In this document: one piece after another, positions 52,608 through 60,767 of the stretch | Position numbering within the stretch: position 1 is the stretch's first letter | Layout: every line of letters begins with the position of its first letter | Assembly (NCBI GenBank): GCA_025056305.1 | Contig: JANWWJ010000027.1 | Coordinates: 62,001-126,000, forward strand | Length of the DNA: 64,000 nt | Reading direction: 5' to 3' | From: Chitinophagales bacterium | Lineage (GTDB): Bacteria; Bacteroidota; Bacteroidia; Chitinophagales; UBA10324 | Notes under the pieces: model-generated | Told to the model about the DNA's origin: nothing | Database searches by the model: none | Seen by the model: only the letters and a program-made list of their open reading frames with translations | Program-made: the position numbers and the translations under genes

Positions 52608-52706
52608 TGCGGCAAAATAGCAAGCAAAGCGACGTAGCTCGGGTGTTTTTAATTCCTAATCTGTCTCAAACGTGGCATCTTTGCCGGCCTTATCAGCAAC
52701 TTTCCG

Positions 52707-53780
52707 ATGAAAGTGGTGAGCATCGTAGGGGCGCGGCCTCAATTCATAAAAGCAGCAGCCGTAAGCCGCATCATGAACCGTTATGCCGACATTCAGGAAA
52801 TCATCGTACATACCGGTCAGCATTTCGACGACAACATGTCTAAAGTATTCTTTGAAGAATTGGAGTTACCCCTGCCTCATGTGAATCTAGGCATTCATTC
52901 CCTCTCACACGGCAGCATGACCGGAAGAATGCTGGAAGGCCTGGAACAAGTTCTGATGCAGCAACGTCCCGACGTAGTGCTGGTTTATGGCGATACCAAC
53001 TCTACGTTGGCGGGTGCGCTGGCCGCGAGAAAATTGCGTCTGAAGCTGGCCCATGTGGAAGCGGGAATGCGCAGTTTTAACCTGTCGTCGCCTGAGGAGA
53101 TCAACCGAATTGTCACGGATCGGCTTTCCGACTTCCTGTTTTGCTCCACATCGGCGGCGGTCAAGAACCTAAAGCGGGAAGGTTTCAAACATTTTGACTG
53201 CACCATCCTAAAAAGCGGAGATGTGATGTACGATGCAGCTTTGTATTATGGGCGCCGTTTGCAACAACAGCCGGTAGCCTTGCCGGCATCCGTTCCCGAC
53301 GCCTTTGTGCTCTGTACCTTGCATCGCGAAGAAAATGTGGAAGATCCCGAACGCTTGCGTAACATATTAGACGGTTTGTGTGATATCCATCACCTCATGC
53401 AGGTGGTGATGCCCGTTCATCCGCGTACACGGCAGCGAATCCAGGCTATGGGGCAGTCGCTTCCCCTCATCTTGTGGGAGCCGGTTAGCTACCTGCAAAT
53501 GTTACAACTGCTGAAAAAGTGCAGGCTGGTAATTACCGATAGCGGAGGTTTGCAAAAAGAGGCCTTTTTCTTCCGAAAGTACTGCATCACATTGCGCGAT
53601 GAAACCGAATGGGTGGAGCTGCAAGAACTGGGCGTCAACTACGTCGTGGGTGCCGACCGCAAGCGCTTGCGCAAGGTATTCGAGAAACTGGCGGACAAAA
53701 AAATGAAGGTCAAAGCTGCTCCCTACGGGAAAGGAAGGGCATCAGAAAAGATTGTGGATGCCTTACGGCGATGGGTGTAG
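52707..53780 (+). CDS. wecB: UDP-N-acetylglucosamine 2-epimerase (non-hydrolysing)
   Basis: Interconverts UDP-GlcNAc and UDP-ManNAc, a precursor for capsule, O-antigen or enterobacterial-common-antigen-type sugars. The 357-residue product shows VSIVGARPQFIKAAAVSR, HTGQHFDDNMSKVFFEEL, VYGDTNSTLAGALAARK, HVEAGMRSFNLSSPEEINR, LHREENVEDPERL and ITDSGGLQKEAFFF, the family's main motifs in order. It belongs with the nearby sugar-transferase and oxidoreductase genes in a surface polysaccharide context. Its last 18 bp overlap the convergent conserved gene at 53763. Confidence 0.93.
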   Translation: MKVVSIVGARPQFIKAAAVSRIMNRYADIQEIIVHTGQHFDDNMSKVFFEELELPLPHVNLGIHSLSHGSMTGRMLEGLEQVLMQQRPDVVLVYGDTNSTLAGALAARKLRLKLAHVEAGMRSFNLSSPEEINRIVTDRLSDFLFCSTSAAVKNLKREGFKHFDCTILKSGDVMYDAALYYGRRLQQQPVALPASVPDAFVLCTLHREENVEDPERLRNILDGLCDIHHLMQVVMPVHPRTRQRIQAMGQSLPLILWEPVSYLQMLQLLKKCRLVITDSGGLQKEAFFFRKYCITLRDETEWVELQELGVNYVVGADRKRLRKVFEKLADKKMKVKAAPYGKGRASEKIVDALRRWV

Positions 53781-54365
53781 CCGATCAGACGGATTGCTTT
53801 CCAAGGCATGCATGCGGCTTTCCACCATGCGCATCATGTGATAGGGGCGCATACACCGCCAGTTGATGTCGTTGAAGGCTTCGCCACACCAGACGTATCG
53901 ATCAATGCCGGCGTGGCGCATTTCTGCCAACACATGTTCGCGGAAGTTGATAAAAGCGATCCATCCTCCCGTTTCTTTTACCTCTTCAAACCATTCCTCA
54001 TAGTAGCAATCATCAGATTCATGAAAGTTTAATACGTTTTCTCCGATCAGTACAAATTTGCAAATACCATTCGCAGAGAGCACATCCAATACTTCGCGCT
54101 TTAAAAACATGATGTCATTGTGGATGGCATCATTCCATTCTCCCAATAGTTCAATGATGCAGATCTGCCGGGCGTAGTCGGCAAACAAGATTTTCAGATA
54201 TAACGTTGGGGAGCCAAAATAGTCCCATTGCGGGTGAATCAAATAGTTGTAAATGGAATGGGTGAAGCAAAATTCGTTGTACGTACGGCGGAAAAAGGGC
54301 GACAACTTATCTGCTTCGCTGGTATAAGCATCTCGCCAGTTGTAATAAGGTTCAATGTCGTGCAT
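53763..54365 (-). CDS. Conserved Bacteroidota protein of unknown function, coupled to murQ
   Basis: A 200-residue protein with no recognisable catalytic motif. It reads MHDIEPYYNWRDAYTSEAD, SPFFRRTYNEFCFTHSIYN, PTLYLKILFADYARQICIIE and LLGEWNDAIHNDIMFLKRE, and carries ENVLNFHESDDCYYEEW. I recall similar proteins in Bacteroidota next to murQ without an assigned role. ATG at 54365 is preferred to an in-frame TTG at 54383; the start region overlaps the murQ stop by 14 bp, implying coupled translation. The abundant aromatic and acidic residues suggest a soluble protein. It overlaps wecB convergently by 18 bp. Confidence 0.72.
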   Translation of the reverse strand: MHDIEPYYNWRDAYTSEADKLSPFFRRTYNEFCFTHSIYNYLIHPQWDYFGSPTLYLKILFADYARQICIIELLGEWNDAIHNDIMFLKREVLDVLSANGICKFVLIGENVLNFHESDDCYYEEWFEEVKETGGWIAFINFREHVLAEMRHAGIDRYVWCGEAFNDINWRCMRPYHMMRMVESRMHALESNPSDRLHPSP

Positions 54366-55227
54366 CAGAGCCGCCTTTATCAATCATGAAGTTACGGGTT
54401 TGTTCGATGTTTTTCTGCGGCAATTTACGGTGCGCTTCTAAGACTTTACGCACACTGCCGTATTGGAGTAAAATATGTCGGGCGCGGCGATAGTCCCAGG
54501 CCATCAATTGCATGAGCAGGCGTGCTCCACGGTCAATAAGTTTTTCATTTGACAATTGCATGTCCACCATCCGGTTATCCCATACGTGGCCCAAGCGAAT
54601 AAGTACGGCCGTTGATAACATATTCAGCACTAGCTTCTGAGCGGTACCGCATTTCATGCGTGTGCTGCCGGCTATGAATTCGGGACCCGTGATGACCTCA
54701 ACCGGAAAATCGCTGTGTGCAGCAAGTTCCGTTTGTCGGTTACAGGTTATGCAACCGGTTGTAATACCATGTTGGCGACAATGCTGTAAGGCTCCAACCA
54801 CATAAGGGGTTCGGCCGGAAGCACTCAATCCGACGACCAGGTCAGCAGGGCTAACCTTATGTTCTTGTAAATCGAGCCAGCCCCGCTCGGGATCGTCTTC
54901 AGCGAACTCGCGAGCCTTTCGAATGGCTGCATCTCCCCCTGCGATCAATGCTATAGCAGGGTTGGGGTCAAGCCCAAATGTTGGAGGCCATTCCGAGGCA
55001 TCCACAATGCCGAGCCGGCCACTGGTACCTGCGCCCAGATAAAAGATGCGTCCGCCGGCTTGCAGCTTTTCCAACATGGCAGAGGCTAGCTGTTCAATCT
55101 GAGGCAGGGCTGCAGCTACAGCCTGTGGCACTTCGTGATCCATTTGGTTAATGAGCCGCAACAGCTCTGCTAACTCAAGCTGATGAAGGTTTCGATGAGG
55201 CGAGGGCTGCTCGGTAAGTCGTTCCAT
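54352..55227 (-). CDS. murQ: N-acetylmuramic acid 6-phosphate etherase MurQ
   Basis: Cleaves the lactyl ether of MurNAc-6-phosphate to yield GlcNAc-6-phosphate and lactate during peptidoglycan recycling. The 291-residue product contains the SIS-domain motifs FYLGAGTSGRLGIVDASE near residue 60, ADLVVGLSASGRTPYV, and GSTRMKCGTAQKLVLN. ATG at 55227 removes a non-conserved extension and gives MERLTEQPSPHRNL, the usual MurQ N-terminus. It is divergent from the C-terminal processing protease gene. A near-match promoter element (TACTTTAG) lies upstream. Confidence 0.93.
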   Translation of the reverse strand: MERLTEQPSPHRNLHQLELAELLRLINQMDHEVPQAVAAALPQIEQLASAMLEKLQAGGRIFYLGAGTSGRLGIVDASEWPPTFGLDPNPAIALIAGGDAAIRKAREFAEDDPERGWLDLQEHKVSPADLVVGLSASGRTPYVVGALQHCRQHGITTGCITCNRQTELAAHSDFPVEVITGPEFIAGSTRMKCGTAQKLVLNMLSTAVLIRLGHVWDNRMVDMQLSNEKLIDRGARLLMQLMAWDYRRARHILLQYGSVRKVLEAHRKLPQKNIEQTRNFMIDKGGSDARH

Positions 55228-55300
55228 GGCTGGCTTTGCTAAAGTACGGGCTGCTGAGGCATTGCCGTTACTGTTGTTTCTTTGTTGCTGGGGTTTAACG

Positions 55301-56896
55301 ATGAACAAACGATTGGCGGTTTGGATTCCGCTTTTATTATCGATAGCACTGGCCCTGGGCATTCAACTGGGCTTGTTACTTTCCAACACCCCAAGCCATT
55401 TATTTCGGCTCGGTCAGCCAGATGTTTTGGATGAAATTTTTTCGTATATCTCCGAACGCTATGTGGACACCGTTGATTTAGATGCCTTACGACAAAACTC
55501 AATAGCAGCCCTCTTGCAGCAATTGGACCCCTTCTCAACTTACATCCCAGCTACCGAACTGATCACCGTACGCGAGGAAATGGAAGGCATGTTTGAAGGT
55601 ATTGGCATTGAGTTTTTTCTTGTGCACGATACGGTTATGGTGATTAGCGTGATTGCGGGGGGACCTGCCGAAAAAGCTGGCCTGCTTGCCGGCGATCAGA
55701 TCATCACCGTCAACGATTCGTTGTTTTCCGGAACCGGCATCAACGAAATGGAAGTTGTGAAAAAGTTGCGGGGACCTCGTGGCACTAAGGTGAAATTAGG
55801 CATCCGGCGGGCAGGTGCACCAGGTCTTTTGGCCGTCACGATCGAGCGGGGCAAAATCCCTATGTACAGCATTGAAGCCGCATACATGCTCGATTCGGCT
55901 ACAGGCTTTATCCGTATAAGTCGCTTCAGTGAAAATACGCATCGGGAGTTTGTAGAGGCTTTACGTCAATTGAAGCAACAAGGGATGGCCCACCTCATTT
56001 TGGACCTTAGGCAGAATGGTGGAGGTTTATTGACGCAGGCCGCAGAACTAGCCGACGAATTCTTGGAAGGTGATAAGCTCATTGTTTACACCGAAGGGCG
56101 AAAAAATCCGCGTACCGAATATCGCAGCAAGAAAGGAGGTGGTTTTGAGCAAGGAAAACTGGTTGTGTTGGTTGATGAAGGATCAGCCTCGGCCAGCGAA
56201 ATTGTGGCGGGTGCGATTCAGGATTGGGATCGAGGTCTTGTGGTCGGCCGACGCACCTTCGGAAAAGGGTCTGTTCAGGAACAGATACGGCTCAGTGATG
56301 GTTCTGCCTTACGCCTTACCGTGGCCTATTACTATACTCCCTCTGGAAGGAGTATTCAAAAACCCTTGCGACTGGGAGCTGTACACGATACAGCTCTACA
56401 TTCTTTCGATACGGTTCATGCCGCCAGCCCTGAGTTTCGTACTGCCGGTGGGCGCAAGGTGTACGGAGGCGGCGGCATCTTGCCCGATGTAGTAGTACCC
56501 TACGACAGTGCGCTGCGGAATAACAGCTTCCTAAACCAGGTGTTGCTGCTCGGTCTAATTCCGCAATTTGCCTATAGCTATTACCAGCAGAACCAAAGCG
56601 AACTGAACCGCTGGTCATCTGCCACTCTTTTCCAACGTCAATTCCAGATCTCTCCCGAACTTTTCAGGCAGTTTATGCGGTATGTCCAAAAGCACTTGCC
56701 TAACCCGGCAATGAATGAAGTAGAAGCATCACGTACCTACATCAGCACACGGATTAAGGCGTATCTGGCTCGTGAACTATTTTCTTCAACTGCCTATTTC
56801 GCCGTCATGAATGAGCACGACCCTGTCGTGCAACGGGCCAGACAACTCATCCGCTCTGACCTTGCACAAATAAGCACCGCCCCGCAAATTCAATGA
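55301..56896 (+). CDS. S41-family C-terminal processing peptidase
   Basis: A 531-residue exported serine protease. An N-terminal membrane anchor or signal (VWIPLLLSIALALGIQLGLL), an S41 N-terminal helical region, a PDZ domain (VISVIAGGPAEKAGLLAGDQ), and the catalytic core with the serine in GSASASEIVAGAIQD and lysine in RRTFGKGSVQEQI. It ends with about 150 residues of extension. ATG at 55301 is chosen because it gives the anchor directly; the open frame begins earlier. Family knowledge: such proteases process exported or membrane proteins at their C-termini. Divergent from murQ. Confidence 0.92.
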   Translation: MNKRLAVWIPLLLSIALALGIQLGLLLSNTPSHLFRLGQPDVLDEIFSYISERYVDTVDLDALRQNSIAALLQQLDPFSTYIPATELITVREEMEGMFEGIGIEFFLVHDTVMVISVIAGGPAEKAGLLAGDQIITVNDSLFSGTGINEMEVVKKLRGPRGTKVKLGIRRAGAPGLLAVTIERGKIPMYSIEAAYMLDSATGFIRISRFSENTHREFVEALRQLKQQGMAHLILDLRQNGGGLLTQAAELADEFLEGDKLIVYTEGRKNPRTEYRSKKGGGFEQGKLVVLVDEGSASASEIVAGAIQDWDRGLVVGRRTFGKGSVQEQIRLSDGSALRLTVAYYYTPSGRSIQKPLRLGAVHDTALHSFDTVHAASPEFRTAGGRKVYGGGGILPDVVVPYDSALRNNSFLNQVLLLGLIPQFAYSYYQQNQSELNRWSSATLFQRQFQISPELFRQFMRYVQKHLPNPAMNEVEASRTYISTRIKAYLARELFSSTAYFAVMNEHDPVVQRARQLIRSDLAQISTAPQIQ

Positions 56897-56945
56897 ATGC
56901 GGCTGAAACTTCTTGGACAGATATCTCTGTAGTTAGGCAAGCACT

Positions 56946-57158
56946 TTAGTGCTTCTTCATTGCTGTATCCACCATGGCCCTGGCCGTGTCCAGCATCTTT
57001 CCGGCCTCATGTTTCAGACTATCTACAACGGCCATGCCTTCTTCAGCCATCTTTTGAAGTTCAGTGGTGTCAGCTTGATCTTCTTGCTGGCTACCGGATT
57101 TACATGAAGCAAATGATACTGTGGCAAGGATTGCCAACCCTAAAATTGTTTTTTTCAT
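56946..57158 (-). CDS. Small lipoprotein of unknown function
   Basis: A 70-residue protein with a lipoprotein signal peptide (LATVSFASC, predicted lipidated Cys19). The mature part is short and charged, dominated by helix-forming residues (ELQKMAEEGMAVVDSLKHE, MLDTARAMVDTAMKKH), probably a single amphipathic helix. No homology recognised. It is between the protease gene and der, convergent with the former. A -7 box TATATTTG lies 23 bases upstream. Confidence 0.72.
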   Translation of the reverse strand: MKKTILGLAILATVSFASCKSGSQQEDQADTTELQKMAEEGMAVVDSLKHEAGKMLDTARAMVDTAMKKH

Positions 57159-57181
57159 GTTTGCTGGTAATTATGAGGGCG

Positions 57182-57189
57182 CAAATATA
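57182..57189 (-). promoter_or_regulatory. -7 promoter box TATATTTG for the small lipoprotein
   Basis: Exact TAnnTTTG match on the minus strand, 23 bases before the ATG at 57158. Confidence 0.58.
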
Positions 57190-57218
57190 ACTGAGAATTT
57201 TAACAATTTATTGAAAAA

Positions 57219-58526
57219 CTATTTTTTCGCAAACGTGATTTTAATCGGAACTCCCTGAAAATCAAAATTTTCTCGAATGCGCTTTTCCAGCCAACCTCTA
57301 TAGTTAGGGGCAACTTCATCAGGTCGGTTGGTAAAAAGCCGAAAGGCCGGTGGGTTAGTACGGTATTGCTCAGCCTTGAAAAAACGCAAGGGTCGACCCC
57401 CTACCGCCGGATGCGGATGTTCTGCTGTAGCTTTCAGTAGTGTTTCGGTAAGCTGCTTATCGTCAACATATCGTCGGCGGTTTTTGTAAACGCTTAAAAT
57501 CAGTTCTGTCAATTTATAAATGCGTTGTTTCTGCAAGGCAGAAATGAATACGATCGGTATGTCGCTGAAAGGAGCAATGCGTTGCCTGATTTCTTCTTCA
57601 AGATATTTCATGGTATTGGTTTCATGAGGAATAAGGTCCCACTTATTGACGGCAATGATGGCTCCCTTACGCTTGCGTTCGATCAGTCCTAAAATGTGCA
57701 AATCTTGCTTTTGCATAGGATGGCGTGCATCGACCAAAAGCACACACACATCAGCTTCATCTATGGCTTTAATTGCCCTGATGACGGAATAAAATTCCAG
57801 TTGATCATACACTTTGCTTTTTTTGCGCAAACCGGCTGTGTCTAACAGAATAAATTCTTTATTGAACTTTTTATAATGGCAGCGAAGAACGTCGCGGGTA
57901 GTACCGGCAATATCCGTTACCACAGCGCGATGCTCCCCCAATAGCACGTTCAACAGCGAAGATTTGCCTACATTGGGTTGCCCTACAATTGCCACAATGG
58001 GCAAGTCGGTTGCAGGGGTTGGGGGACCAACTGCCGGAAGCCGTTCCGTAATCGCATCCAGCAAGTCACCCGTTCCTTGGCCGTTGGCTGCAGATATGAA
58101 GAAGACCGCTTGAAAACCAAGGGCATAAAATTCGGCGCCCTGTAGCATGCGTTGATGGTTATCTACTTTGTTGACAACTAAAAATACTTTTTGAGCTTGC
58201 GGCCGCAACAAGGTTGCTAACTCTTTGACATCAGCAGTGATGCCGGCAGTAACGTCAACCATGAACAGGATGAGGGTGGCTTCGTCCATGGCAATTTCTG
58301 CCTGTTGCCGTACGGCTTGTTCCATAGGTTGCGCCTTGTGGGGCACAAAGCCTCCTGTATCAATGAGGGTGAAAGTCTTGCCGTTCCATTCTACCTCTCC
58401 ATAAATGCGGTCGCGTGTTACTCCGCCAATATCATCCACGATGGCCTCGCGCCTTCCGACCATGCGGTTGAATAGGCTGGATTTGCCAACATTTGGCATG
58501 CCGATAATGGCAACGGTAGGTGTCAT
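57219..58526 (-). CDS. der: GTPase Der (EngA), ribosome assembly
   Basis: Essential GTPase acting in 50S ribosomal subunit assembly. The 435-residue protein has the two tandem G domains diagnostic of Der: first P-loop GMPNVGKSSLFNRM near residue 8 with DTGGF and NKVD, second P-loop GQPNVGKSSLLNVL near residue 181 with DTAGL and NKWDL, then the C-terminal KH-like domain. Length is normal. Its start overlaps the era stop by 4 bp (ATGA), so era and der form a translationally coupled pair, transcribed from the tRNA side. Confidence 0.96.
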   Translation of the reverse strand: MTPTVAIIGMPNVGKSSLFNRMVGRREAIVDDIGGVTRDRIYGEVEWNGKTFTLIDTGGFVPHKAQPMEQAVRQQAEIAMDEATLILFMVDVTAGITADVKELATLLRPQAQKVFLVVNKVDNHQRMLQGAEFYALGFQAVFFISAANGQGTGDLLDAITERLPAVGPPTPATDLPIVAIVGQPNVGKSSLLNVLLGEHRAVVTDIAGTTRDVLRCHYKKFNKEFILLDTAGLRKKSKVYDQLEFYSVIRAIKAIDEADVCVLLVDARHPMQKQDLHILGLIERKRKGAIIAVNKWDLIPHETNTMKYLEEEIRQRIAPFSDIPIVFISALQKQRIYKLTELILSVYKNRRRYVDDKQLTETLLKATAEHPHPAVGGRPLRFFKAEQYRTNPPAFRLFTNRPDEVAPNYRGWLEKRIRENFDFQGVPIKITFAKK

Positions 58527-59407
58527 TGGCTGTAGCCTAATTTTTTCAAGAGCGGTTTTTTCTTACGCCATTGCTCCACCACTTTTACGGTGAGCAGTAG
58601 CACCACCTGTTTGCCATAATGTTGTTCCAGTTGCTGCCGGGCCTGAGTGCCCAGCTGTTTGATAGCTGAACCACCGCGGCCCAACACAATACCTTTTTGA
58701 GACTCGCGCTCCACCCAAATTTCGGCCGCGATGCGCAGCTTTTGTTCTTCCTCTTTCCAATCGGTGATGATCACTTCAGTGCTGTAGGGAATTTCTTCAT
58801 GAAATAATTGAAAGATGACTTCCCGTATCAGCTCGGAGGCGCGAAAGCGCTCGGTTCGGTCGGTTAGTTGATCGCCGGGAAAGTACGGTTCATGTTGGGG
58901 CAAGTGCCGGACTATATCTTGGAGCAGCACATCCAGATTATGGTGTATTAAGGCTGCTATAGGCACCACTTCTGCTTGGGGCCAGTATCGGTAAACTTCC
59001 GTTTGTAATGAAAAGATTGCTTGCTTGTCGGCTACGTCTGTTTTATTGATGGCAACGACAAGGGGCAACTTCACGGAGTTGGTGACTTCAGCCAATTGAC
59101 GGCATTGTCCAATGGGCTGCGTGGCATCCAGCAGCACCAGCAACGCATCGGCATCTTCCAAGGCATGCTTTAGGGCCTTCATCATATGTTCATGCAAAGC
59201 ATAAGCTGGTTGAAGTAAGCCCGGTGTGTCAACAAATGCGACCTGAAAAGTTTCACGATGTACGATACCCAAAATGCGGTGTCGGGTGGTTTGCGGTCGG
59301 CGGGATACGATGGACACTTTTTCGCCCACAAGTGCATTCAGTAAAGTGGATTTGCCGGCATTAGGCAGGCCGATGATGGCTACAAAGCCGGCACGAAAAG
59401 CAGTCAT
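58523..59407 (-). CDS. era: GTPase Era
   Basis: Essential GTPase for 16S rRNA maturation and 30S assembly. The 294-residue protein has one N-terminal G domain (IIGLPNAGKSTLLNALVG, DTPGLL, INKTDVA) and a C-terminal KH RNA-binding domain with the GxxG loop in VLGRGGSAIKQLG. The open frame begins at 59437, but ATG at 59407 gives MTAFRAGFVAIIG, matching the family. It overlaps der by 4 bp. The preceding terminator and tRNA-fMet lie upstream on the same strand, so era needs its own promoter or read-through; no exact -7 box was found. Confidence 0.96.
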   Translation of the reverse strand: MTAFRAGFVAIIGLPNAGKSTLLNALVGEKVSIVSRRPQTTRHRILGIVHRETFQVAFVDTPGLLQPAYALHEHMMKALKHALEDADALLVLLDATQPIGQCRQLAEVTNSVKLPLVVAINKTDVADKQAIFSLQTEVYRYWPQAEVVPIAALIHHNLDVLLQDIVRHLPQHEPYFPGDQLTDRTERFRASELIREVIFQLFHEEIPYSTEVIITDWKEEEQKLRIAAEIWVERESQKGIVLGRGGSAIKQLGTQARQQLEQHYGKQVVLLLTVKVVEQWRKKKPLLKKLGYSQ

Positions 59408-59419
59408 GCGGGGTAAAAC

Positions 59420-59450
59420 AAAAAAATCCTTCAGCACGCTGAAGGATTTC
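59420..59450 (-). terminator. Rho-independent terminator after tRNA-fMet
   Basis: On the minus strand a perfect 10-bp stem (ATCCTTCAGC paired with GCTGAAGGAT, 2-base loop) is followed by a run of T residues. It lies between tRNA-fMet and era, about 10 bases after the tRNA 3' end, so it most likely ends the tRNA transcript. Confidence 0.88.
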
Positions 59451-59459
59451 TGGATTTGG

Positions 59460-59531
<72 letters not shown>

Positions 59532-59571
59532 GTGTGAGTGCAAAGTTATAAAGAACAGATGTACAAGCAAC

Positions 59572-60741
59572 TCATGATCGCAATAGTTCGCGTGCGATAA
59601 CCAGTTTTTGGATTTCGGAAGTGCCTTCTCCTATGGTGCACAACTTTGCATCGCGGTAATATTTTTCGACAGGAAATTCTTTTGTGTAACCATAACCTCC
59701 AAAAATCTGCACGGCTTCGGTTGCAATACGAACTGCGGCTTCCGAGGCGTAGTACTTGGCCATAGAAGAATAGAGTGTAACCTTTTCCCCTCGGTTTTTC
59801 AAGTCGGCAGCTTTGTGTGCCAACAGCTCGGCAGCCTGAAGCTGCAGATACATATCGGCCAATTTGAAGGCAATGCCTTGAAAGGAAGCTATCGGTTGGT
59901 CAAACTGGTGGCGTTGTAAAGCATAACTGCGTGCTGCTTCGTAGGCACCGCGACCTATGCCCAAAGCCAGTGCAGCTATTGAGATGCGGCCGCCGTCTAA
60001 AACGGCCATGGCTTGACGAAAACCGTCGCCTACGGCACCAATCACCTGCTGCGGTCCCACGCGAACCTGATCACAGATCACCTCGGTGGTTTCTGAGGCA
60101 CGCATACCCAGTTTGTTTTCTTTTTTACCAGCCATGAGGCCAGGCATGCCCCGCTCTACAATGAATGCAGTGGCGTTCTGATGGGTGCGCGGAGGTCCGG
60201 TTCGTGCAATGATTACCAACACTTCCGCTGAGTTGCCGTGTGTGATCCAACATTTGGTGCCGTTGAGAATCCAATGATCACCGTCGGGGGTAGCCGTAAA
60301 CTTCATATTGCCGGCATCGCTGCCGGTGTTGGGTTCCGTCAATGCCCAGGCGCCCAACCATGCTCCACTGGCCAGCTTGGGTAAATAGCGCTGTTTTTGT
60401 TCTTCAGAACCGAAATAAAGAATGTGGCCCGTACACAAGCTGTTGTGTGCAGCTACCGATAGAGCAATTGCGCCGCAGACCTTGGCCAATTCGCTGATGA
60501 CTACTATATATTCATGATACCCCAGGCCTGCCCCGCCGTACTGTTCCGGAACTAAAATGCCCATGAAGCCTTGCTCCCCCATTTGGCGGAAAAGGCCTCG
60601 CGGAAATGTCTGCGCTTCATCCCATTCCATTACGTAAGGTCTGATGTAACGTTCCGCAAAATCTCGGGTGGCCGAAGCAATGTGTTGCATTGCTTCGGTG
60701 TAGGCAAAGCTCATGGATTCAGTTTCTGATACTGGCTTCAT
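59572..60741 (-). CDS. Acyl-CoA dehydrogenase
   Basis: FAD-dependent dehydrogenase forming the 2,3-double bond of acyl-CoA. The 389-residue product has the family's three-domain pattern: helical N-terminus ([25 protein letters not shown] in two parts), the beta domain with [15 protein letters not shown] and the C-terminal helical domain with [20 protein letters not shown]. The motif IGEGTSEIQ near the C-terminus carries the likely catalytic Glu. A second in-frame ATG at 60714 could also start. Chain-length preference is not readable. It lies 26 bp after the M36 protease gene on the same strand; no other beta-oxidation genes adjoin. Confidence 0.94.
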   Translation of the reverse strand: MKPVSETESMSFAYTEAMQHIASATRDFAERYIRPYVMEWDEAQTFPRGLFRQMGEQGFMGILVPEQYGGAGLGYHEYIVVISELAKVCGAIALSVAAHNSLCTGHILYFGSEEQKQRYLPKLASGAWLGAWALTEPNTGSDAGNMKFTATPDGDHWILNGTKCWITHGNSAEVLVIIARTGPPRTHQNATAFIVERGMPGLMAGKKENKLGMRASETTEVICDQVRVGPQQVIGAVGDGFRQAMAVLDGGRISIAALALGIGRGAYEAARSYALQRHQFDQPIASFQGIAFKLADMYLQLQAAELLAHKAADLKNRGEKVTLYSSMAKYYASEAAVRIATEAVQIFGGYGYTKEFPVEKYYRDAKLCTIGEGTSEIQKLVIARELLRS

Positions 60742-60767
60742 GTTTTTTCAAATACCTGAAGTAAACG

